Positions 36,331-45,833 of a stretch of 64,000 nucleotides of DNA are shown here, piece after piece. The stretch is from positions 330,714 through 394,713 of the forward strand of contig NZ_JAKSYE010000085.1 of assembly GCF_022829685.1 (NCBI RefSeq). Reading direction: 5' to 3'. The notes beneath the pieces were generated by a model. It made no database searches, was not told where the DNA came from, and was given only the letters and a program-made list of their open reading frames with translations. The position numbers and the translations under genes are program-made. The DNA is from Methylobacterium sp. E-045 (lineage in GTDB: Bacteria; Pseudomonadota; Alphaproteobacteria; Rhizobiales; Beijerinckiaceae). The number at the start of each line of letters is the position of its first letter. Positions within the stretch are counted from its first letter, which is position 1.

Positions 36331-36652
36331 CGTCGGATCTGACGGGATCGAGGCCGTGGCTCGATGTCATGACCCCGATGCGTCATCCGCGATGAGGGAT
36401 CATCCCGCGCCTCAGCGAGACCTCAGGGAACCCAACGAGATGGAAGCTGGCAGCGCAGGCCGTGACAGTGCGCCCACAAGCCCGACGAGATACATCGGCC
36501 GGACCGCAAAGCTTGAACTGGATGTGGCCGGAATTCGCTCGGTTAGCGTGCCGTTTCATGGTGAGGATTATTTGGGAGTATGACCCGGCTAAGCGTCCCG
36601 GTCTAACCCAGAAAATACAATACTATCAACGGAGCAACGACTTAAAGTCGCT
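36331..36652. other. 322-base region between small gene and tRNA-Leu
   Basis: No supported gene. A short frame reading VRIIWEYDPAKRPGLTQ at about 36562-36612 recalls the start of DUF497/BrnT toxins but ends quickly. An imperfect palindrome CGACTT-A-AAGTCG (36638-36650) abuts the tRNA 3' end and could aid termination or processing. Confidence 0.5.
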
Positions 36653-36737
36653 TGGTGCCCAGGAAAGGACTCGAACCTTCACCTCTTGCAAGACTGGTAC
36701 CTGAAACCAGCGCGTCTACCAATTCCGCCACCTGGGC
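36653..36737 (-). tRNA. tRNA-Leu(CAG)
   Basis: On the reverse strand the acceptor stem GCCCAGG pairs with CCTGGGC, with discriminator A and an encoded CCA. The anticodon arm is CTGGT-TTCAGGT-ACCAG with anticodon CAG. A long class II variable arm (CTTGCAAGAGGTGAAG region) and T arm GGTTCGAGTCC identify a leucine tRNA. It lies 104 bases downstream of leuC on the same strand. Reads CUG. Confidence 0.95.
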
Positions 36738-36841
36738 CGGCCGGCAGATGTGTGCCGACGCGGAGGTTCGTTTAAGCGGGCGGGCCGGCCGCGTCAATCG
36801 CGATTCCGGCCCGTTTCGTGGATTCCGCCCAAGCTCGGCGT

Positions 36842-38257
36842 TCAGGCCTCGCCGCGCCACTCGCGGATATCGACGAAGCGGCCGGCCACGGCGGCGGCGG
36901 CAGCCATGGCCGGGGAGACGAGGTGCGTGCGCCCGCGATGGCCCTGGCGGCCCTCGAAGTTGCGGTTGGAGGTGGAGGCGCAGCGCTCGTTGGGGCTCAA
37001 GCGGTCGGCATTCATGCCGAGGCACATGGAGCAGCCCGGCTCGCGCCAGTCGAACCCCGCCTCCTTGAGGATGCGGTCGATGCCTTCCGCTTCCGCCTGC
37101 GCCTTCACCACGCCGGAGCCCGGCACCACCATGGCCGAGACCGACGGGTGGACCTTGCGGCCTTCCACCATCTTGGCCACCGCGCGCAGGTCTTCGATGC
37201 GACCGTTGGTGCAGGAGCCGATGAAGACCCGGTCGAGGGTGATGTCGGTGATCTTCGTGCCCGGCGTGAGGCCCATATAGTCGAGGGCCTTGGCCTTGGA
37301 CTGGCGCTTGTTCTCGTCGGCGATGGCGGCCGGGTCGGGCACGAGACCGGAGATCGAGACCACGTCCTCGGGGCTGGTGCCCCAGCTCACGAGGGGCGGC
37401 AGGCTCGCGGCGTCGAGGCGGACCTCGCGGTCGAAGAAGGCGCCCTCGTCGGTGGCGAGGCTGTCCCAGTAGGCGCGGGCCCGCTCGAACGTCTCGCCCT
37501 TGGGGGCTTTGGGGCGGTCCTTCACGTAGGCATAGGTGATGGCGTCGGGCGCCACCATGCCGGCGCGGGCGCCCCCCTCGATGGACATGTTGCAGATCGT
37601 CATGCGTCCCTCCATCGAGAGGGCGCGGATCGCCTCGCCGGCATATTCGATGACGTAGCCGGTGCCGCCGGCGGTGCCGATCTCGCCGATTATGGCGAGG
37701 ATGATGTCCTTGGCGGTGACGCCGGGCGGCAGGGTGCCGTCCACGGTGACGCGCATGTTCTTGGCCTTGCGCTGCAGCAGCGTCTGCGTGGCGAGCACGT
37801 GCTCCACCTCCGAAGTGCCGATGCCGTGCGCCAGTGCCCCGAAGGCGCCGTGGGTCGAGGTGTGGCTGTCCCCGCAGACGATGGTCTGGCCCGGGAGGGT
37901 GAAGCCCTGTTCCGGGCCGATCACGTGGACGATGCCCTGGCGGCGGTCGAGGGCATCGTAGAACTCGATGCCGAAGTCGCGCACGTTCTCGGCCAGCGTC
38001 TCCAGCTGGAGGCGGCTCTCCGGATCCTCGATGCCAAAGCGGCGGTCCGAGGTCTGGACGTTGTGGTCGACCACCGCCAGGGTCTTCTCCGGGTGGCGCA
38101 CGCGCCGCCCGGCCACGCGCAGCCCCTCGAAGGCCTGCGGGCTCGTCACCTCGTGGACGAGGTGGCGGTCGATGTAGAGGAGGCTGGTGCCGTCCGGTTC
38201 GACATCGACAACGTGGTCGTCCCAGATCTTGTCGTAGAGGGTGCGCGGGGCAGTCAT
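36842..38257 (-). CDS. leuC: 3-isopropylmalate dehydratase large subunit
   Basis: Aconitase-family enzyme of 471 residues that isomerises isopropylmalate in leucine synthesis, acting with LeuD, which is not in the window. The Fe-S ligands are in [16 protein letters not shown] and [17 protein letters not shown]. Other family blocks are [20 protein letters not shown] and the terminal [16 protein letters not shown]. The start at 38257 gives [17 protein letters not shown], the usual N-terminus. The spacer of 270 bases to the divergent dehydrogenase holds its promoter. No leader peptide rich in leucine is seen. Confidence 0.97.
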   Translation of the reverse strand: MTAPRTLYDKIWDDHVVDVEPDGTSLLYIDRHLVHEVTSPQAFEGLRVAGRRVRHPEKTLAVVDHNVQTSDRRFGIEDPESRLQLETLAENVRDFGIEFYDALDRRQGIVHVIGPEQGFTLPGQTIVCGDSHTSTHGAFGALAHGIGTSEVEHVLATQTLLQRKAKNMRVTVDGTLPPGVTAKDIILAIIGEIGTAGGTGYVIEYAGEAIRALSMEGRMTICNMSIEGGARAGMVAPDAITYAYVKDRPKAPKGETFERARAYWDSLATDEGAFFDREVRLDAASLPPLVSWGTSPEDVVSISGLVPDPAAIADENKRQSKAKALDYMGLTPGTKITDITLDRVFIGSCTNGRIEDLRAVAKMVEGRKVHPSVSAMVVPGSGVVKAQAEAEGIDRILKEAGFDWREPGCSMCLGMNADRLSPNERCASTSNRNFEGRQGHRGRTHLVSPAMAAAAAVAGRFVDIREWRGEA

Positions 38258-38527
38258 GGCGTGGCTGTTTCGGTTTTCGACGTTGATGGGATCACGGGCG
38301 GGCCTGTGACTCTCGCCCTCTTTAGTAGTGTTCGAAAGGCCCGCTTGGAAGTAGGCCGGTGCACGCGGCGCATCGGGGTCATGACTGCCGCCCACGCGCC
38401 GCATGGCGACCTTGTCCGATGCGCGCCCTCCGCGACGGCTGGACCGTACCCGGACCTCGGATTACAGCCGTATCCTCTCAGGCCACTCCTTTCATGGCCG
38501 GTTCCGGTGACGGATGACGAGCGCGAC

Positions 38528-39508
38528 ATGCAGCCTGCCGACCTTCTGCTCCTGAAGCCGATGCAGCCGAGCGTGATGGAGGCGCTGGCCGCCGCCTTCA
38601 CCCTCCACCGCGCCGACACCGCCCCTGATCCCGACGCGTTCTATCGCGAGATCGGACCGCGCATCCGCGCCATGGCCACCGGGGCACAGGCCCCCGTAGA
38701 CCGCGCCCTCATCGAGAAATTGCCCCGGCTCGAGATCGTGGCGAGTTTCGGCGTCGGCTACGACACCATCGACGTCGCGGCCGCGGCGGAGCGGGGCATC
38801 GTCGTCACCAACACGCCCGACGTGCTCTCCGACGAGGTGGCCGACCTCGCCCTCGGGCTGCTCCTGGCGACGGTGCGCGAGATCTCGCAGGCGGACCGCT
38901 ACCTGCGCGCCGGGCATTGGCCGACACGGACCTACCCCCTCACCGCAACCCTGCGCGGGCGGCATGTGGGCATCCTCGGCCTCGGCCGGATCGGACGGGC
39001 CATCGCGCACCGCCTCGAAGGCTTCGGCGTCACCCTCTCCTATCACGGCCGCCGCCGGCAGGAGGACGTGGCCTACGCCTTCCATCCGACCCTGCTGGAG
39101 ATGGCGCGGGCGGTGGACGTCCTGATGATCGTGGCGCCCGGCGGCCCGGAGACGAACGGGATCGTCAATGCCGAGATCCTCGAGGCCCTCGGCCCGGACG
39201 GGATCGTCGTCAACGTCGCCCGCGGCAGCCTCGTCGACGAGCCGGCGCTGATCGAGGCCCTGCGATCCGGCACGATCCATGGGGCGGGGCTCGATGTCTT
39301 CGCCGCCGAGCCCCATGTGCCGGCGGCCTTTCTCGACCTGGAGAGGGTCGTCCTGCTGCCGCATGTGGGCTCTGGCTCCGTCCATACCCGCGAGGCCATG
39401 GGCCGGCTCGTGGTCGACAACCTGCTCTCGTGGTTCTCCGGCAAGGGACCACTGACGCCGGTTCCGGAAACGCCGACGAACGGGCGCGGCACCGGAGCGG
39501 GCCGATGA
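38528..39508 (+). CDS. D-2-hydroxyacid dehydrogenase (hydroxypyruvate/glyoxylate reductase type)
   Basis: NAD(P)-dependent dehydrogenase of 326 residues. The coenzyme motif is HVGILGLGRIGRAIAHRL. The catalytic Arg lies in NVARGSLVDEPAL, the Glu in DVFAAEPHVP and the His in LLPHVGSGSVHTRE. The sequence YDTIDVAAAAERGIVVTNTP is typical of the GRHPR/GhrB group, so glyoxylate or hydroxypyruvate are likely substrates. It is not clear that this is the serine-cycle HprA of methylotrophs. Its stop overlaps the next gene start (ATGA), making a two-gene operon with the inhibitor-like protein. Confidence 0.9.
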   Translation: MQPADLLLLKPMQPSVMEALAAAFTLHRADTAPDPDAFYREIGPRIRAMATGAQAPVDRALIEKLPRLEIVASFGVGYDTIDVAAAAERGIVVTNTPDVLSDEVADLALGLLLATVREISQADRYLRAGHWPTRTYPLTATLRGRHVGILGLGRIGRAIAHRLEGFGVTLSYHGRRRQEDVAYAFHPTLLEMARAVDVLMIVAPGGPETNGIVNAEILEALGPDGIVVNVARGSLVDEPALIEALRSGTIHGAGLDVFAAEPHVPAAFLDLERVVLLPHVGSGSVHTREAMGRLVVDNLLSWFSGKGPLTPVPETPTNGRGTGAGR

Positions 39509-40485
39509 TCTGTACCGCACGCTCCCGCGCCGGCCTTCTCGCCGGTCTGTTGACGATGGCGGCCGCGGCCGGTCCCGCCCACGCCCAGTCGGTGACCCAG
39601 GAGAAGACTCAAGGGATGGCCCAGGGCGCTCCCCAGGCGACGCCCGCCCCACCGCCGGCGGAGCCCCCCGCCGCCTCCGGCCTCTCCGAGACGCCCGCCG
39701 CTGCGAGCCCTCCCCCTGGCTTCGTGGAAACCCTGCCGCCGACCATCGAGGGCGTTCCCGGCACCTGGGACCTGTCGCGGGACGGCAGCACGCGGCGCTG
39801 CGTCATGACCCTCGCCTCGCAAAGCTTCGAGAGCGGGCGGCGCCTGTCGTTTCCCGCCGGGTGCCGCCGGGCCCTACCGATCCTGAACGAGGTCGCCGCC
39901 TGGCTGTTCGTGGACGGCGTCGTCCGCCTCGTGGACAAGAACGTCCGTCCGGTCCTGATCTTCAAGGCCCGGGACGATCGGCGCAGCCTCATGGCCCGGA
40001 CCGAGGGGGGCGAGGTCTACAGCCTCGTCCCCCTCCAGATCGTGGCGATGTCGCCCCCTCCCGCGCCGGCCCCGGATGGCGGGACCGGGTTCAAGCTCGA
40101 ACGGAACGATTCCACCGCCGCGGGTGCGCAGAACGCCGGAACGACCGGTCCCGCCACGACGGGAACCGGCGAGCGGCCAACGCCCGGCACCTACGCCCTC
40201 GACCGCTACCGCGAGCAGGACGTCTGCCGCTTGGAACTGAAGCCGCCGGAGGGTAGCGGGACAGCCCCGGTCCGCGTCCTCGACGGCTGCCGCGACAGCG
40301 GGCTGACGACCTTCGATCCGGCCGCGTGGCTGGGAGCTCCCGGCCGGCTCACCCTAGTGGCCCGACGCGGCCATGTGGTGGGGCTGGTGCCGGCGGGGGA
40401 GAACCACTGGCGGCGCGAACCGGAGGTGGGCACCACCTTCGTCCTGCGCCGGATCGAGGCAGCGGCACCCAGCGGTTCCCCCTGA
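39505..40485 (+). CDS. Secreted protein with two AprI/Inh-like inhibitor domains
   Basis: Exported protein of 326 residues. A signal peptide (about 1-27, ending AGPAHAQ) and a Pro/Ala/Gln-rich linker come first. Two related beta-barrel domains follow, each starting with a G-T-W/Y segment and carrying a Cys pair. Domain 1 has IEGVPGTWDLSRDGSTRRC and later FPAGCRR (about 80-175). Domain 2 has TPGTYALDRYREQDVCRLEL and later VLDGCRDSG (about 215-318). This is the AprI/Inh metalloprotease-inhibitor pattern, duplicated. Family members bind serralysins in the periplasm. No serralysin is encoded here, although an RTX protein gene lies 1.2 kb away. Translationally coupled to the dehydrogenase. Confidence 0.75.
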   Translation: MICTARSRAGLLAGLLTMAAAAGPAHAQSVTQEKTQGMAQGAPQATPAPPPAEPPAASGLSETPAAASPPPGFVETLPPTIEGVPGTWDLSRDGSTRRCVMTLASQSFESGRRLSFPAGCRRALPILNEVAAWLFVDGVVRLVDKNVRPVLIFKARDDRRSLMARTEGGEVYSLVPLQIVAMSPPPAPAPDGGTGFKLERNDSTAAGAQNAGTTGPATTGTGERPTPGTYALDRYREQDVCRLELKPPEGSGTAPVRVLDGCRDSGLTTFDPAAWLGAPGRLTLVARRGHVVGLVPAGENHWRREPEVGTTFVLRRIEAAAPSGSP

Positions 40486-40513
40486 CGATCACGCCTGATA
40501 GACCCTGCCGCCC

Positions 40514-41263
40514 ATGCTCTACACCGTCGCCGCCCTCTACCGTTTCGTTCCCCTGCCGGACGCCGCAGACCTGCGCGACGCGCTAGAGGAGCGCTGCGCC
40601 GCACTCGGCATCCTCGGCACGCTCCTCCTGGCGCGGGAGGGGATCAACGGCACCATCGCGGGCAGCGCGGCCGGCATGGCCACGCTTCTGTCGGAGATGC
40701 GCGACGGCCCGCTCTTCGGCGGACGCCTGACAGATCTCGATGTGAAGCTCTCCAGTGCGGATGCAGCGCCGTTCGGCCACCTCAAGGTGCGTGTAAAGCG
40801 GGAGATCGTGACCTTCGACGACGGCGCCACCGATGCGGGCGAGGCGGGGATTCCCGTGCCGCCGGAGGCGTGGAACGCGCTGCTCGATACGCCGGGCCTG
40901 CTCCTCCTCGACACCCGCAACGCCTTCGAGGTCAATCTCGGCACGTTCGAGGGCGCCACTGACCCGCACCTGTCGCGGTTCTCGGATTTCCGGGCCTATG
41001 TCGACGGCCTCGATCCCGCCGAGCATCCGGCGGTGGCGATGTTCTGCACCGGCGGCATCCGCTGCGAGAAGGCCGGGGCCTATATGCGCGCCAAGGGGTT
41101 CGGTACCGTCCACCATCTCGAGGGCGGCATTCTGCGCTACATCGAGACGATCCCAGAGGCGGAGAGCCGCTGGCGCGGCGACTGCTTCGTCTTCGACCAC
41201 CGCATCGCGCTGGGACCCGGCCTCGTGGAACGGCCGGACCACGCCCCCGAGACACTGCGATGA
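40514..41263 (+). CDS. trhO: tRNA uridine(34) hydroxylase, rhodanese-like
   Basis: Enzyme of 249 residues of the UPF0176/TrhO family, which hydroxylates U34 of certain tRNAs using oxygen. The N-terminal acylphosphatase-like domain has LLLAREGINGTIAG. The rhodanese domain has LLLLDTRNAFEVNLGTF and the active-site loop MFCTGGIRCEKAGAYM with the catalytic Cys. The length fits the shorter family members that lack the extra C-terminal zinc segment. It is followed closely by slyX. Confidence 0.92.
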   Translation: MLYTVAALYRFVPLPDAADLRDALEERCAALGILGTLLLAREGINGTIAGSAAGMATLLSEMRDGPLFGGRLTDLDVKLSSADAAPFGHLKVRVKREIVTFDDGATDAGEAGIPVPPEAWNALLDTPGLLLLDTRNAFEVNLGTFEGATDPHLSRFSDFRAYVDGLDPAEHPAVAMFCTGGIRCEKAGAYMRAKGFGTVHHLEGGILRYIETIPEAESRWRGDCFVFDHRIALGPGLVERPDHAPETLR

Positions 41264-41276
41264 AGCGGGACCATTG

Positions 41277-41495
41277 ATGACCGACGACCACACGCTGTCT
41301 GCCCGCATCGATGCCCTGGAGATGCGGCTGACCGAACAGGACGTGGTTCTCGACGACCTCAACGCGACGATCACCGCGCAATGGCGCCAGATCGATGCCC
41401 TGACGCGCCACCTCGCCAAGCTCGTGGAGCAGGTCGAGGAGGCCGGCGCGCGGACCGGCACCGGCGCCCCGGAACCGCCACCGCCGCATTATTGA
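41277..41495 (+). CDS. slyX: SlyX family protein
   Basis: Small cytosolic coiled-coil protein of 72 residues: ARIDALEMRLTEQDVVLDDL, then NATITAQWRQIDALTRHLAKL. The C-terminal tail ends PEPPPPHY, the characteristic SlyX ending. The function is unknown; family proteins are widespread in Proteobacteria. It starts 13 bases after the trhO stop and is probably in the same transcript. Confidence 0.88.
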   Translation: MTDDHTLSARIDALEMRLTEQDVVLDDLNATITAQWRQIDALTRHLAKLVEQVEEAGARTGTGAPEPPPPHY

Positions 41496-41638
41496 ACACT
41501 GCCCCGCCCCGATCGGGGTAACGAGGGAGAGGTCGGCCTTGCGGTCCTCGCGACGGGGCGCCGTCGCAGGGCCCCCGCCCCGAGCGACCACGTCGGGAGG
41601 AAGGGTGGCACCCGTGCCGGACAGCGGCGTTCTGACAT

Positions 41639-41668
41639 GAAAAGGGGCTGCCTCGACAGCAGCCCCCC
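41639..41668 (-). terminator. Intrinsic terminator of the RTX gene
   Basis: On the reverse strand GGGGCTGC, a 7-base loop and GCAGCCCC are followed by TTTT, placed 17 bases after the RTX stop codon. Confidence 0.85.
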
Positions 41669-41684
41669 TTGGATTGCGAGCGGA

Positions 41685-43931
41685 TCAGACCACGAACGAT
41701 CCGTTGTCCAGGGGCTGATGGCCCTGGAGGAGAACGGCGAAGTCCGCCGCTCCATCTCCATCGGTGTCACCCTGTACGAGGGTGTTGCCGCCACCGAACT
41801 TCGTGCGCAGTTCGCCCGCCTGGCCCGAGAAGGCGTCCGTCCCGACGAACTGGAAGCCCTGGTCTCCGGCCTGTCCGAGATTCGCATCGATCCCGCTGAG
41901 ATCGATGCGATCGCCCTCGGCGACGTCGAAGTCCTTGATGATGTCGCGTCCGGACACCGCGACGTCGCTGTCGGTGACGGCCTTGAACACGAAGGTATCG
42001 GCACCGTCGCGGCCGAAGAGGAGATCACGGCCGTCGTCGCCATAGATCGTGTTGTCGCCGGCATTGCCGTAGATCTGATTGCGACCGACATTCCCGTTTG
42101 CGGTCAGATCGTCCGAACCGTAGAGCACCAGTTTCTCGATGTTGGTTTCCATCGTGTAGCTGACGCTGGACCGAACGGTATCGAAGCCTTGGCCCGCCTG
42201 TTCGATGGCCTGATCACCTGCATCGTCGACCCCGTAAGTGTCGTTCCCGGTTCCGCCACGCATGACGTCCGCGCCGATTCCACCAACGAGAACATCGTCT
42301 CCATCGCCTGAGTTAAGGCGGTCAGACCCGGCCCCACCGTCGAGACGGTTGTCACCGCTATTGCCGACGAGGCTGTTGTCGCCTTCGTTGCCAGTGGCGT
42401 TGGTACCATCGGATCCGAGAAGGACGACGTTCTCGACGTTGGCGCCAAGAGCGTAATCCACCGCCGATCGGACGGTATCGTTGCCTTCGTTCGCGCCTTC
42501 GATGACCTGATCACCTGCTGCACCGACGACGTACATGTCGTCGCCGGTACCACCAGTCATCACGTCGTCGCCGGCGCCGCCAATGAGGAGATCGTTTCCA
42601 CCGCCACCGGTGAGGAGATCATTTCCTTCTCTGCCAGCGAGGCGGTTGTCGGCATTGTTGCCGGTGATGCTGTTGTCCAGCGCGTTGCCGGTTCCGTCGA
42701 TGGTGCCGGTGCCGGTGAGCACGAGGTTCTCGACGGTATCGGGCAGGGTGTAGGTGATGGAGGATAGAACGGTGTCGGTGCCTTCGTCGGCCCCTTCCAC
42801 CACCGTGTCGCCGAGGGAATCGACGATGTAGCTGTCGTTGCCGAGGCCGCCGATCATGGTGTCGTTACCGGCACCGCCGACAAGGAAGTCGTTGCCGGTT
42901 CCGGCGGTGATCGTGTCGTTGCCCTGACCCGCGTTGTAGTAGAAGTCCTGTCCCGCGCGGAAAGGCGGGAAGAACGTCAGCGCGTCGTCTCCATCGGTCC
43001 CGAGCACGACGCCCTCGAACGTATTGCCGCGCTGGGTGCCTGAGACGAGGTCGCGCACGTCGAAGGTGATGCCCTGCGTTCCGGCAACGAAGGTGATGCC
43101 CTCATCGTCATAGCGGGAGATGGGGCCGGTCAGGTTTCCGTCCGCATCCTCCGCCTGTACGCGGACGGCGAGCCCGCCATCCTGGTTCGTCAGACTGCCG
43201 GCATCGTTGGTGTTGCCGTTGCCGACCTCGGCCGACGTGAAGGTCAGGCGAACGTTGCCGGCACCGCCGTCGAAGCGATCGAACCGGACGGTGTCGTTGC
43301 CGTCGCCGAGATTCACCTGGTCGCTGCCATCGGTGGCGACGTTGACGCCAAAGGTGTCGTCTCCGTCGCCGCCGAAGACGGTATCGATCCCGGAGCCGCC
43401 GCCGATCGTGTCGTTGCCGCCGCCCGTCGACAGAACGTTGTCGCCGCCGCCGCCATAGACGACATCGTCGGCCGACCCAGTGGTGAGCGTGTCGTTTCCG
43501 TTTCCACCCGTCAGTTGCGCACGGACGTTGCCGGTATCGACGACATTGTCGCCGGTGTCGGACAGGTTGAAGTTCACCGCCTCGAAGCTTTTGATGACGG
43601 TGCCATCGGACGCCCTGCCCGTGCCGTTCTCATTCAGCGTCAGGGTGATGGGGGTTCCCGAGCCTACGACCGGGCCATTGAAATTGAAGTTCACCGACAG
43701 GGCATCATTGCCCTCGCCGCCGATCAGCCGATCGAGCTTGCCACCCGTGACGGTGTCGTCCCCCGACCCCGCGTTGACGACATCGCGCCTGGGGTCGATG
43801 GATCCAGCGAATATGTTTGCGGGGCGATCGACCGAGTCGATCGTATCGTTGCCTCCGCGGCCGTTGATGATGTCTTCGTCCTCGGTGCCGGTCAGGAAAT
43901 TATCGCCGTTATCGCCATTGATCGTAGCCAT
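41685..43931 (-). CDS. RTX calcium-binding protein, type I secretion substrate
   Basis: Secreted, acidic protein of 748 residues with almost no Cys, Lys or Trp. Nonapeptide repeats (GGxGxDxxx) occur from the first residues (GDNGDNFLTGTEDEDIING) and in several later blocks. The C-terminal half has three repeats of about 95 residues, each pairing a 'DTVxSSxxYTLxxNVExLVL' strand unit with an RTX block. The end (DTFVFKAVTDSDVAVSGRD, then IIKDFDVAEGDRIDLSGID) is the M10/serralysin C-terminal domain that carries the type I secretion signal. No protease, lipase or adhesin catalytic domain is present, so it is probably a structural or adhesive surface protein. No HlyB/HlyD genes are near. Confidence 0.9.
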   Translation of the reverse strand: MATINGDNGDNFLTGTEDEDIINGRGGNDTIDSVDRPANIFAGSIDPRRDVVNAGSGDDTVTGGKLDRLIGGEGNDALSVNFNFNGPVVGSGTPITLTLNENGTGRASDGTVIKSFEAVNFNLSDTGDNVVDTGNVRAQLTGGNGNDTLTTGSADDVVYGGGGDNVLSTGGGNDTIGGGSGIDTVFGGDGDDTFGVNVATDGSDQVNLGDGNDTVRFDRFDGGAGNVRLTFTSAEVGNGNTNDAGSLTNQDGGLAVRVQAEDADGNLTGPISRYDDEGITFVAGTQGITFDVRDLVSGTQRGNTFEGVVLGTDGDDALTFFPPFRAGQDFYYNAGQGNDTITAGTGNDFLVGGAGNDTMIGGLGNDSYIVDSLGDTVVEGADEGTDTVLSSITYTLPDTVENLVLTGTGTIDGTGNALDNSITGNNADNRLAGREGNDLLTGGGGNDLLIGGAGDDVMTGGTGDDMYVVGAAGDQVIEGANEGNDTVRSAVDYALGANVENVVLLGSDGTNATGNEGDNSLVGNSGDNRLDGGAGSDRLNSGDGDDVLVGGIGADVMRGGTGNDTYGVDDAGDQAIEQAGQGFDTVRSSVSYTMETNIEKLVLYGSDDLTANGNVGRNQIYGNAGDNTIYGDDGRDLLFGRDGADTFVFKAVTDSDVAVSGRDIIKDFDVAEGDRIDLSGIDANLGQAGDQGFQFVGTDAFSGQAGELRTKFGGGNTLVQGDTDGDGAADFAVLLQGHQPLDNGSFVV

Positions 43932-44313
43932 TGCGTCGTCTCCCTTACTCGCTGCCTGAGATGCACGTTCGGCTCGCAGGCTTGCGGTCGGGCTGTTACG
44001 GATAGTTAACTACGATGGTTTCGAAACCCGATGATAATATTCATTGATCATTGATATTATCTTTTGTTAATAGTGACAGTTCATTTTTGCCAGAAGATCG
44101 AATTTTTTCTGCGATTCCGATGGATTAAAACGTGAATTGCTCACGAACCTCATCTGAAATGCTCGTTGTGGCGTTCTTTCTGGGTCGAATACGCTCCGCC
44201 CCATAAACTCGACCCGCAGGTCTTCACCGGAGCGCCGATCATCGGCTCCTTTGCAGCCGTGATCGCGCCTCGCCGAGCGCAACGGCTCGACGAGAAGATT
44301 GGGGACGCCGCGC
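43932..44313. other. 382-base AT-rich intergenic region upstream of the RTX gene
   Basis: No gene seen. The stretch 44020-44130 is the most AT-rich part of the window (for example ATTCATTGATCATTGATATT) and contains repeated TTGAT units, a likely regulatory and promoter zone for the leftward RTX gene. The right end is the 3' flank of the TAXI gene. Confidence 0.6.
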
Positions 44314-45744
44314 CTATTCCGCTGCCGGCCGATCCAGCCCGAGGAGGCGCGCGGACCGCGTCCGCAAGGGACGGCGCTCGGGCTCGGGGTCGGTGACGAG
44401 GGAGCGGCGGGCATCGGCGATGGCGCCGTGCACGGCGTCGATGGCCAGGATCAGGGCGTTCATCGCGCGGGTGTCGACGTTGCGCTCGCGCGCGTGCTGG
44501 ACGACGTCGGTGACGAGATCGTCGGTCTCGCGCACGAGGCCGTCGAGCTGCTCCCTGGTGGTGGCCGATCGGATGTCCCTGAGGATGTCGAGCAGCCGGT
44601 CGAGGACCACGTCCACACGCTCGCGGCGCTGGCGGGCGAGGCGCTGGCCGAGCCAGGCGATCCCAGAGCCGATCGTGCCGCCGAAGAAGGCGAGGAGGTA
44701 GACGTAATCCTCGTAGCGCTCGAACAGGGTCTGCTGCTCGCGCTCGAAATAATCCACCGCGCCCGGATGGTTGGGCAGGCGGGCGCTGGTGGCGGCCACC
44801 GACGTCTCGAAATCCGGCGCCTTCATCAGGTTGGCGATGGGCGCGCTCGGCGCGAGTCTCGAACGCCATTCGAACAGGTGCTGGGTGACGGAAGCCACGG
44901 AGTAGCGGCTCACCCCGCCCCGCGCCATCAGACGGTAGGAGGCGCCCACCGTCTTCACGTCCTCTTCGGGGCGCTTCGGGCGACCGCCGAACGTGCCGGC
45001 GGGAATCGTCGCCGATTGCAGTTCCGGCATCCGCTGCACGATGGCGTCGCCATCGGGCACGGAGACGATGGTGATCTTCTTCTCGTGGGAGGCCATCTCC
45101 ACCGCCCGGACCGTGGAGATCGCCGCCTTTGAGGTCGGTGCCGCGATGACGGCCACGGCGTCCACGGTACCGGCCTGCAGCGCGGCGGTCACCTCACCGG
45201 GCTTGAGCGGCACCAGGGCGATATGACCGGCGGCGAGGGCTTGGCCGGGCTCCGGTGCCGGCACGGCGGTGAAATCGTAGAAGCCGAGGAGGTTCGTGAC
45301 GAAGGGCCGGTCGGCCGCGTGCCGCTCGACGATGCCGAGACGCTTTTTCGCGAGATCGGGGAAGCTTTCGATCTCGCTCGCCTCGGGCGTGGCGATGAGC
45401 AGCGTCTCCTCGTGCAGGAGCGCCAGGGTCAGGCCATTGTCGGGGAGGAACACGTCGGGCCGGACCACGGCGAGATCGGCGCTCCCGGCCTGGAGCGCGG
45501 CGGCGCTGTCTCGCACGTCGTCATAGGTCCGGACATTGAGGCGGACGTCTTCCCGCGCCCGTTTGAGGGCCTGGGCATAGGTCTCGAGCAACTGCGCCTC
45601 GGCCCCGTCGCGCGGACCGACCGCCACGGTGAGCACCGTCGGGCGCGACAGGTAGACCACGGCGGCCGCAAGGACGGCGAAGCCGAGGCCGAGCGCGACA
45701 AGGAGCCACTCGCGCTTCAGGAGGAATGCCGGCATGACATGCAT
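44314..45744 (-). CDS. TAXI-family TRAP-type solute-binding protein, membrane anchored
   Basis: Protein of 476 residues. An N-terminal uncleaved helix (about 9-31) precedes a periplasmic TAXI solute-binding domain (about 35-320), with LTVAVGPRDGAEAQLLETYA, AALQAGSADLAVVRPDVFL and KRLGIVERHAADRP. A second membrane helix follows around 375-395, then a cytosolic helical tail (about 400-476). The extra helix and tail are unusual for a plain binding protein and suggest a signalling or adaptor role. No TRAP permease genes are adjacent. The start is an ATG at 45744; 45735 is possible. Confidence 0.8.
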   Translation of the reverse strand: MHVMPAFLLKREWLLVALGLGFAVLAAAVVYLSRPTVLTVAVGPRDGAEAQLLETYAQALKRAREDVRLNVRTYDDVRDSAAALQAGSADLAVVRPDVFLPDNGLTLALLHEETLLIATPEASEIESFPDLAKKRLGIVERHAADRPFVTNLLGFYDFTAVPAPEPGQALAAGHIALVPLKPGEVTAALQAGTVDAVAVIAAPTSKAAISTVRAVEMASHEKKITIVSVPDGDAIVQRMPELQSATIPAGTFGGRPKRPEEDVKTVGASYRLMARGGVSRYSVASVTQHLFEWRSRLAPSAPIANLMKAPDFETSVAATSARLPNHPGAVDYFEREQQTLFERYEDYVYLLAFFGGTIGSGIAWLGQRLARQRRERVDVVLDRLLDILRDIRSATTREQLDGLVRETDDLVTDVVQHARERNVDTRAMNALILAIDAVHGAIADARRSLVTDPEPERRPLRTRSARLLGLDRPAAE

Positions 45745-45833
45745 GCGTCCTCTCGGGGTAAGACAGGTAACCGGTTCAAGGTGGAGACGATGCGCCTCAT
45801 GATCCTGAAAACTGTCCGAAGCGTGATGAACCG

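Noticed and set aside
36562..36612. Short DUF497/BrnT-like string before tRNA-Leu
   Set aside because: Only about 15 residues resemble the family start and no antitoxin or continuing frame is present.
36818..38500. Forward open frame running through the leuC region into the dehydrogenase gene
   Set aside because: Only the last 326 codons (from 38528) encode a recognisable protein; the upstream part is antisense to leuC.
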